Assembly (NCBI GenBank): GCA_030597865.1
Contig: JAUVQZ010000062.1
Location: 1 to 12,756, forward strand
Source of the DNA: Pseudomonadota bacterium
GTDB taxonomy: Bacteria; Desulfobacterota; Desulfobulbia; Desulfobulbales; SURF-16
DNA: 12,756 nt
Reading direction: 5' to 3'
Part shown: positions 8,801 through 12,756 of the stretch, piece by piece
Layout: each line of letters starts with the position of its first letter
Position numbering within the stretch: position 1 is the first letter of the stretch
Translations under genes and position numbers: made by a program
Notes under the pieces: generated by a model
The model's input: the letters and a program-made list of their open reading frames with translations, nothing else
The model's database searches: none
Told to the model about the DNA's origin: nothing

Positions 8801-10006
8801 GGTTTCCATCGTTAAAACCAGAAGATTGCTGGAGCGGAGCATCTGGCCGATCTCGTCATCGCCCCCATAGGTAATCTCCTCACGGATGATCTCTCCCTTG
8901 CCCAACCTCTCCAGCTGCCCACTGATGGCCAGCAATGGATCCATCAGACCTCCAATGAAACGGCGGCTGAGGACAAAAACGGTGACCAGGGTCACGGCAA
9001 AGATAGCAGCAAAGACCATGATAAAATGATTAAGCCGGGCCATGGCCTCACCGGAATCCATAATGGCAATGAGGCACCAATACGTATCCGTCTGAAGGGG
9101 ATGGGGATAGATGCGGCTAAAACCGATCACCCGGCCGCCTCTTTCCAGGCTCCCCCCCTCCTTATCCTGCAACAGGCGGTATATCTCTGGAAATTCTTTG
9201 CTGAAGTTGACCGAACCGCCAAGCTGATGACCCCAGGCCTTGTCCTCCTGGGAATGGAAGAGGTAGTCACCGCTGGATGAGATGAGAAGATAGTCCCGGC
9301 CTTGATGCTGCCCCTGTCGGATAAATTGAAACAGGGCATCCGCATAGACATTGATCACCGCCACCCCATATTTGACACGGTTGTCACCAACTACCGGTTG
9401 GGCAAAACGAACAACCGGCACCAAGGGTTTTTCAATAACGCCGTGCTCCATGTTAAGATCCATGGCAGAGACATAGAGACCACCCCTGTCAAGCTGTATA
9501 GATTCAAGAAAATACGGCCTGTGCCGCTTATCCTGCAACCCCTCCTCGCTCTCCGACACCACCTTACCGGTCAACCGATCATAACGCATGGTGATCTTCT
9601 CCTGTCCCTTGGCATCGAGAAAACGAACCTTATGGTAATGATCCCGTGACCGGAGAAAGGAATGAAAGGTGTCAATGGTTGCCGCCCGCCAGCGATTTAT
9701 TTTATCCCCCACGTCCAGATCGTTCCAGTAGAAATAACGCTCCAGGGCATAATAACCGGCAACAAACTGCAGATCAGCAGGAACCTCCCGTAAAAACATC
9801 TCCATGGCAACAGAGATATCCTTGGTGGACTGGGACACCTCTTGCAGGGCCTGGGAACGGTAGGCCGTAGCAGCGCTCTGGTAGCCGTAAAATCCGACAA
9901 TGGTCATGGAGGTAACAACCACCAGATAAAAAATCAGGACGAAACGGCCCCGGATGCCCAGGCGGGACAGATTGCCCACATCAAGCACTGTTCTCCACTC
10001 TTTCAT
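5873..10006 (-). CDS. Hybrid sensor histidine kinase (dCache-HAMP2-GAF-coil-HisKA-HATPase-REC3)
   Basis: This is a 1377-residue membrane protein. Membrane helices at about 21-42 and 327-347 flank a periplasmic double-Cache domain. HAMP (about 348-400) is followed by a HAMP-like segment (about 401-442) and a GAF domain (about 460-605). A coiled coil (about 606-706) has hydrophobic residues at every seventh position from 624 to 701. The kinase core has His717 (SHELRTPLN), Asn837, Asp877 and GTGLGL. Receiver 1 (about 990-1105) has Asp1040 and Lys1089. Receiver 2 (about 1112-1230) is degenerate: Gly1162 replaces the phospho-acceptor Asp and the acidic pair is gone. Receiver 3 (about 1257-1377) is complete, with Asp1308 and Lys1360. 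AGGAG lies 8 bases before the ATG, 11 bases after the repeat-protein stop. It shares an operon with CheR and CheB, and the coil contains a methylation-like EELKAT motif. Confidence 0.96.
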   Translation of the reverse strand: MKEWRTVLDVGNLSRLGIRGRFVLIFYLVVVTSMTIVGFYGYQSAATAYRSQALQEVSQSTKDISVAMEMFLREVPADLQFVAGYYALERYFYWNDLDVGDKINRWRAATIDTFHSFLRSRDHYHKVRFLDAKGQEKITMRYDRLTGKVVSESEEGLQDKRHRPYFLESIQLDRGGLYVSAMDLNMEHGVIEKPLVPVVRFAQPVVGDNRVKYGVAVINVYADALFQFIRQGQHQGRDYLLISSSGDYLFHSQEDKAWGHQLGGSVNFSKEFPEIYRLLQDKEGGSLERGGRVIGFSRIYPHPLQTDTYWCLIAIMDSGEAMARLNHFIMVFAAIFAVTLVTVFVLSRRFIGGLMDPLLAISGQLERLGKGEIIREEITYGGDDEIGQMLRSSNLLVLTMETLSRQADRIAAGNYSESVAILSEQDRLGIAINNMTLMLRENQQQGEEQNWLTSGQAQLDNLLRGEQSVEEMADKIVTFLASHLQAAIGALYLSNDDGLLHLQASYAYKSRKNLANVFRPGEGMVGQAALEKKLIVISNVPESYIRVSSALGEKEPTTLVVIPFLYNDKVKAVLELGSFSEFDDLQLQFLEQISDRIAIAITSAQSRLRLQEILQITQQQSEELQSQQEELKATNEELEEQTQRLQASEEELRAKQDQLVTNNEELEEKNESLNQQKQRVEQANQDLELSRMEIERKADELAIASKYKSEFLANMSHELRTPLNSLLLLAQTLEENRRGNLTEDDIQSVKVIHNSGKDLLSLINEILDLSKIEAGQMELMRDIIPIADFLAEMKNTFQHLIDEKGLTLHFEVDPQAPQTIESDRKRLDQVMKNLLSNAVKFTDKGAITVSIGPVGPGVDLLRSGLQPDTSIAIAVQDSGVGIPLDKQRIIFEAFQQADGSTARRYGGTGLGLSISRDLAGLLGGEIQLFSKEGTGSTFTLYLPLSLQEDQPAVQDLDPGDAPNPGPVETDVPVSLAYIDDDRHSLQENDRIILVIEDDPNFAALLLQQCHEKGLKCLAVPTGEEGLQLAESYLPMAIILDLKLPGINGWQVLETLKDQIKTRHIPVHIISVDDAGIDAQRKGAIDYLVKPVSKAELDQAFANIEETFSRQVKDLLVAGHGATMRKVIVSLVGNNDVQSEEAASGQEVISKLQENHYDCLIMGLDLADMSGFSLLKQLKTSGVSMPPVIVYTGQELSRDEVKELRQYAESIIVKGVMSEERLLDESALFLHRMICKLPEAKQRMIRNLHEDDAVFTGKRILIVDDDMRNVFALAKVLQEKGIEAVKAEDGIRALSLLDQDERFDLVLMDIMMPGMDGYEAMERIRQQPQFKDLPIIALTAKAMKEDRNRCLSAGANDYLAKPVDMDRLLALLRVWLYR

Positions 10007-10017
10007 CGCCCCCTCTC

Positions 10018-10929
10018 CTAACGCAGCTCACGGATGAGCTGCAATTTTCGGGTTATCCAGCGCAGCAGCTGATGAACGTCAGCGGGTGTCTTGATCTCGC
10101 GATACTCTGCCGGCCTGGTGATGGCGTGGGTCAAGTCGATGACCGCCTTGACGGTCTGCAGCTCGGCCAAGGCCATGCCGACAATATTAATGACATCGAA
10201 GGGCAACACATCGTCCTTTTTTTGAAAGACGGAAAAATCGGTGCGTTCAATGCCGACTTCGCGCTGCAGGCGCTGGATCTCATGGAGCAGGGCAAAGGCG
10301 GCATCCAGGGATTCCTTAGAGGTTACTTCAACCCTTTTGGCCGGCGGATAGGTTTGGTCAGGAATATTCAGCCACCTGAGCAGGATGACGATATCCTCAT
10401 AGATGCGCATGACCTCGGCAAAGACATAGCTGGGACTGATCTCCTCATCATTTAGGACATCCATCTGCATGGAGATCTGATGCAGCTTGTTAAAGACATC
10501 AATGGGGCGCTTGCCCTTATAGGACCGGGCCGGGCTCACCTGGGCAGTGATGCCCAGCCTTGACTTAAAGATAGTAATCTCGGTGAGGACGCGCTGGGTC
10601 TGCTCATAGACCAGGCCGGGCTGCAGAACGAGCACCGGCTCCATGGTGTCCGGGGTAATGCGGGGCAGGTTATTTTTGTTCCTGAGGACATTGAGCTTAA
10701 GCAGGATAAAGTAATTGTTTTGCCAGGCATGACGGGGCTTGAGTGAGGCAGTAATGGCCACCCACTCCTTGCTGGCCGTGATGGCGAAGTGCTTTTTCAG
10801 CAGCTCCACCTCCTTTTCAATCTGCATTGCCTGGCCATAGACATCCGACGGCGCCATCTCGAGCAGCGCTGCCCGGGCCCCAGCAGGGAGGAGCAGAAAA
10901 AACAGGAATAGTCCAAACCACCTTTTCAT
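10018..10929 (-). CDS. Exported protein of eight helical repeats, function unknown
   Basis: This is a 303-residue protein of no family I can name. Residues 1-20 form a signal peptide (basic start, FLFFLLL core, ARA before Ala21). The rest is one repeated helix motif of the form P-x-x-V-[YF]-x-x, followed by an amphipathic helix and often an LGI-like end. Units start near residues 27, 65, 104, 142, 166, 205, 243 and 282. Spacing is 38-39 residues except one of 24, and proline is kept in seven of eight. The final unit ends the protein. Such an all-helical repeat fold suggests a periplasmic scaffold or binding surface (inference). It is the first gene of the operon, 11 bases before the hybrid kinase, so it may feed that kinase's Cache domain. 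GAGGTG lies 4 bases before the ATG, a strong start. Confidence 0.88.
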   Translation of the reverse strand: MKRWFGLFLFFLLLPAGARAALLEMAPSDVYGQAMQIEKEVELLKKHFAITASKEWVAITASLKPRHAWQNNYFILLKLNVLRNKNNLPRITPDTMEPVLVLQPGLVYEQTQRVLTEITIFKSRLGITAQVSPARSYKGKRPIDVFNKLHQISMQMDVLNDEEISPSYVFAEVMRIYEDIVILLRWLNIPDQTYPPAKRVEVTSKESLDAAFALLHEIQRLQREVGIERTDFSVFQKKDDVLPFDVINIVGMALAELQTVKAVIDLTHAITRPAEYREIKTPADVHQLLRWITRKLQLIRELR

Positions 10930-10933
10930 GGTT

Positions 10934-10939
10934 CACCTC
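10934..10939 (-). promoter_or_regulatory. Ribosome binding site of the four-gene operon
   Basis: GAGGTG on the minus strand sits 4 bases before the ATG at 10929. It supports that start and marks the beginning of the operon's coding part. I could not identify a convincing promoter upstream. Confidence 0.6.
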
Positions 10940-11177
10940 ATAGCCATTTGTGGAGACGTGATAGTACAGGTATCTTCGCACATCTTACCCCCACATGTCT
11001 AACATAAAGTAGGTGGCTAATTTTGATGGCGCTGCAGATTACCCCAGGGGCGATGCCTCAAGAAACACCATTCAGACAACACAGGCACGGACTCAACACA
11101 ACAATCATCAAACGGGAAGGAGTGTCACCAGATAGTACAATTGAAAAAGGAGTCATGACTGGAACAGCGGATTTTTT

Positions 11178-11214
11178 CTGAGAATTTCAAATACCGTGTG
11201 ATACAAATTCTCAG
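11178..11214. promoter_or_regulatory. Perfect 10-bp inverted repeat, possible operator
   Basis: CTGAGAATTT (11178-11187) and AAATTCTCAG (11205-11214) are exact reverse complements separated by 17 bases. No T-run follows the stem on either strand, so an intrinsic terminator is unlikely. The size would suit a dimeric regulator with half-sites 27 bases apart, or an RNA stem. It lies about 250 bases upstream of the kinase operon start codon. Confidence 0.4.
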
Positions 11215-11405
11215 CCCTGGGATTAAACCTGAATTCGGTGCACGGGCGGGAACCCCAGAATTCTTAGCATCCTATGGTTGTTTGCCGGCTAATCAACAGT
11301 CAAAGAAAAGGGATTCTACCTGAATGAGTTAGGTGGATATGGTTTGAGATGAAACAATACGCAGGCAGCCATAGTTTGCGGCCAAGCAGCAACCTGTTAC
11401 AAATA

Positions 11406-11420
11406 AGGCCCATGGGGCCT
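11406..11420 (-). terminator. Possible terminator hairpin downstream of the HDOD gene
   Basis: AGGCCC and GGGCCT pair around a three-base loop. On the minus strand the stem is followed by the T-rich TATTTGT. It lies about 105 bases past the HDOD stop. The stem is short and the T-run interrupted. Confidence 0.3.
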
Positions 11421-11446
11421 GCACACGAAATCGGTGAAGCATGGCC

Positions 11447-11470
11447 AAGGAACGCTCGGCAGCGTTCTTT
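11447..11470. terminator. Hairpin near the HDOD stop, possible terminator
   Basis: AAGGAACGCT (11447-11456) pairs with AGCGTTCTTT (11461-11470) across a CGGC loop: ten pairs including one G-T. It lies 55 bases past the HDOD stop. The tail on the minus strand is weak (CCTT), while the plus strand reads TTCTTT, so orientation is uncertain. Confidence 0.35.
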
Positions 11471-11524
11471 AAAAAGAAGAATTCAGCGGCATTTGCCAAG
11501 TCTCCGGAGAGGGTGTTGCCGAGG

Positions 11525-12421
11525 CTACACCTCGCTGTCCAGCCGCTCAAAGATCTCCTCTTTGAAGTCATAGAGATCCTCTGGCCCCAGGTGCAACTCT
11601 TCCAGGGTCTGGGCGTGCAAATCAGCCCATTCATCAATGTCCCACTCCCCCTCAATGATACGGTCCATCTTGCCAATGGAATAACCGTAGAGATAGGAAA
11701 TATAATCGGCCACCTTGATAAGGGAGATGAGCTTAACTGGCAAATCTTTATGCAAACTCGAGGTGGAGGCGTGATGGTGGATGATTGCCTTGCACACCGG
11801 ATCAGGCACTGACCAGGAACGGGCCAAGAGCCCGCCGACGACGCAGTGATCTGAGCCCACCAGCTTATCCTCTTCCTCAATGATATCAAGCTTATGACTC
11901 ATGGCAAAGGGGGTAAAAGGGGCGTAGTCAGCACTTTTTTTCAGCAAAATAGGAATGGAGATATCGTGGAACAGACCAGCCATATAGGCCTGGTCCGGGG
12001 TAACCCCATCGGGAATCAATACGCCCTGGATGGACTTGGCCAGGGATTCAGCAGCCACGGCAGTATGTAATGAATGGGCCCAAAAGACCTCATCCTCCTC
12101 ACTGGAGCCCCCGAGTTTTTCCTGCAGACAGGCGGTGAGGATGACCTTCTTAAAGTTTTCAAGACCCATCAAGGTCAGGGCCTGGGTAATGGAACTCACC
12201 TTTTGGGACAGACCGAAAAAAGGCGAATTAATAACGTTGATGACCCGGGCCGCCATGCTGGCATCCTGGGAGACCAGTTTGGCAATTCGGCTGAAATCTG
12301 GGTGTTCCTGTTTCAGCTCATCGTTGATTTCGACAACAATACCGGGCTGAGCTGGAAGCTTTATTTTACCGACGATCTTCTTTGCCTGGGAAATTCGGTG
12401 TTCGTTAAAGGATTGGGTCAT
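11525..12421 (-). CDS. HDOD-domain signalling protein
   Basis: This is a soluble 298-residue protein with one HDOD domain (about 18-215) and an acidic C-terminal tail. Diagnostic pieces are LPAQPGIVVEIN, LVSQDASMAARVINVINSPFFG, the SSITQALTLMGLENFKKVIL helix pair and the AGLFHDISIPIL segment. Histidines and aspartates typical of true HD enzymes are partly kept (His116 or His119, His152-Asp153, His192, His215-217, Asp239). HDOD proteins occur in bacterial signalling, often beside two-component genes, but their biochemistry is mostly undefined. I use the ATG at 12421; a GTG at 12430 in the same frame would add three residues, and neither has a clear ribosome binding site. The gene stands alone, separated from the kinase operon by about 600 bases. 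A strong inverted repeat lies just before it and an IS remnant beyond that. Confidence 0.9.
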   Translation of the reverse strand: MTQSFNEHRISQAKKIVGKIKLPAQPGIVVEINDELKQEHPDFSRIAKLVSQDASMAARVINVINSPFFGLSQKVSSITQALTLMGLENFKKVILTACLQEKLGGSSEEDEVFWAHSLHTAVAAESLAKSIQGVLIPDGVTPDQAYMAGLFHDISIPILLKKSADYAPFTPFAMSHKLDIIEEEDKLVGSDHCVVGGLLARSWSVPDPVCKAIIHHHASTSSLHKDLPVKLISLIKVADYISYLYGYSIGKMDRIIEGEWDIDEWADLHAQTLEELHLGPEDLYDFKEEIFERLDSEV

Positions 12422-12455
12422 AAAGAGCACTTTTTGGTTAAATATGCTGGTGAAA

Positions 12456-12491
12456 GGTATAGGGTGCAGCTCAAAGTCTGCAACCTATACC
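12456..12491. promoter_or_regulatory. Long inverted repeat before the HDOD gene
   Basis: GGTATAGGGTGCAG (12456-12469) pairs with CTGCAACCTATACC (12478-12491) at 13 of 14 positions across an 8-base loop (CTCAAAGT). It lies 35 bases upstream of the HDOD ATG and 13 bases from the IS end. On the minus strand TTTCACC follows the stem. It could be an operator, a leader RNA hairpin, or a terminator for transcription arriving from the right. Confidence 0.5.
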
Positions 12492-12504
12492 GGGAGGAGT
12501 GGAA

Positions 12505-12713
12505 TGGTCCAGTAAAAGTGGACAGTTTTTTCATGCGGCTATTTTAGCTGCCGACCACTTTTCCATAAACTCTCTCGGGCTCAGATTGCCCAGGAAAGAA
12601 TGTCTACGAAAGCTGTTGTAGAACATCTCTATATAATCAACGATATCTGACTTTGCTTGCTGCCTGGTTGCATAACTTACTGAATTGTGATTACCACCGA
12701 ACTTCAGCCAATT
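12505..12713 (-). mobile_element. IS3-family insertion sequence remnant, 3' end
   Basis: The element is read on the minus strand. Its outer end is probably at 12505, where the plus strand reads TGGTCCAGTAAAAGTGGACA. This gives the 5'-TG / CA-3' terminal dinucleotides usual for IS3-family ends, and it contains an internal mirror (GTCCA / TGGAC). Only about 140-200 bases of the element are present. The transposase frame is broken on its inner side, so this is a truncated copy. No target-site duplication can be tested because the other end is missing. Confidence 0.6.
12531..12713 (-). pseudogene. C-terminal fragment of IS3-family transposase (OrfB, DDE/rve domain)
   Basis: The minus strand encodes a 60-residue open stretch ending in TGA at 12531-12533. 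From about 12674 it carries the characteristic end of IS3 OrfB integrases: YATRQQAKSDI, then YIEMFYNSFRRHSFLG and NLSPREFMEKW. The conserved glutamate of the DDE motif and everything before it is absent. An in-frame TGA lies at 12714-12716. The residues between that stop and YATR do not look like the expected 'LKxE' region, so the break in homology is probably between 12675 and 12700. A functional transposase is ruled out within the window. Confidence 0.8.
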
Positions 12714-12756
12714 TCAGGAGGCGTTGAGGCATTGGAGGTGTTTTCATTGCTACGCA
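12714..12756. other. Right-edge sequence beyond the IS break, unassigned
   Basis: The last 43 bases, and possibly up to about 80, do not continue the IS3 transposase. They may belong to a second mobile element or to host sequence. Nothing more can be said from this length. Confidence 0.3.

Larger units (their letters stand above)
10930..11524. other. Non-coding stretch of about 600 bases between HDOD gene and kinase operon
   Basis: No credible gene is seen on either strand. The stretch serves as the leader of the kinase operon (minus strand) and the trailer of the HDOD gene. It contains a perfect 10-bp inverted repeat (11178-11187 with 11205-11214), two hairpins near the HDOD end (11406-11420, 11447-11470) and a tiny plus-strand ORF with a good ribosome binding site (11155-11181). 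The sequence from about 11340 to 11520 is open in several frames and might be a dispersed repeat or decayed coding sequence, but I cannot show this. No clear sigma-70 or sigma-54 promoter was found. Confidence 0.5.

Noticed and set aside
10985..11030. TATGTT near 11000 as a -10 box for the kinase operon on the minus strand
   Set aside because: No matching -35 hexamer is found at 16-18 bases; the single weak hexamer is not enough.
11041..11300. CRISPR array or tandem repeats in the large intergenic stretch
   Set aside because: No repeat unit recurs at regular spacing; only isolated inverted repeats are present.
11349..11573. Plus-strand frame of 74 codons at the HDOD 3' end
   Set aside because: It is basic, low in recognisable structure and overlaps the HDOD gene antisense, with no ribosome binding site. 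It is possibly part of repeated DNA but not a supported gene.
11329..11889. Minus-strand frame of 186 codons overlapping the HDOD gene
   Set aside because: It is a shifted frame within the HDOD gene; the HDOD frame carries all family motifs to its own stop at 11525.

Overview
The window looks like a piece of a chromosome from a free-living, signalling-rich Gram-negative bacterium. Intermediate base composition, very large multidomain sensor kinases, a cysteine-containing PAS domain and a short intergenic repeat-like sequence make a Desulfobacterota (Desulfobulbales-like) host my best guess. That is an inference from style; no ribosomal or taxonomic marker gene is present. All eight genes lie on the minus strand, so transcription reads from right to left.

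Region by region, in transcription order: (1) 12505-12756 holds the 3' end of a broken IS3-family insertion sequence and unassigned sequence next to it. (2) 12421-11525 is a stand-alone HDOD-domain gene preceded by a strong inverted repeat. (3) 11524-10930 is a roughly 600-base non-coding stretch with several hairpins and a perfect 10-bp inverted repeat. (4) 10929-4478 is a tight four-gene operon: an exported protein built of eight about 38-residue helical repeats, a 1377-residue hybrid histidine kinase (dCache, two HAMPs, GAF, coiled coil, kinase core, three receivers), a CheR-type methyltransferase and a receiver-less CheB-type methylesterase. (5) 4477-4298 is a 180-base intergenic region with a multi-hairpin, repeat-like sequence. 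(6) 4297-1 is a second tight run: a receiver-PAS-kinase, a periplasmic sugar-type binding protein with no transporter genes beside it, and a membrane sensor kinase cut by the left edge.

Taken together this reads as one signalling locus. Two exported proteins (the repeat protein and the binding protein) could present signals to two membrane kinases. Phosphate could pass through the receivers to the soluble receiver-PAS-kinase. CheR and CheB would add and remove methyl groups, giving a kinase the kind of adaptation normally seen in chemoreceptors. There is no chemoreceptor, CheA or CheW in the window. The most attractive specific point is the kinase's coiled coil between GAF and the phospho-accepting histidine: hydrophobic residues recur at strict seven-residue spacing for twelve heptads, it is studded with Glu-Glu pairs, and it contains one exact match (EELKAT) to the chemoreceptor methylation consensus. 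No DNA-binding, GGDEF/EAL or other output domain is visible apart from the unlinked HDOD protein, so the output of the pathway probably lies outside the window.
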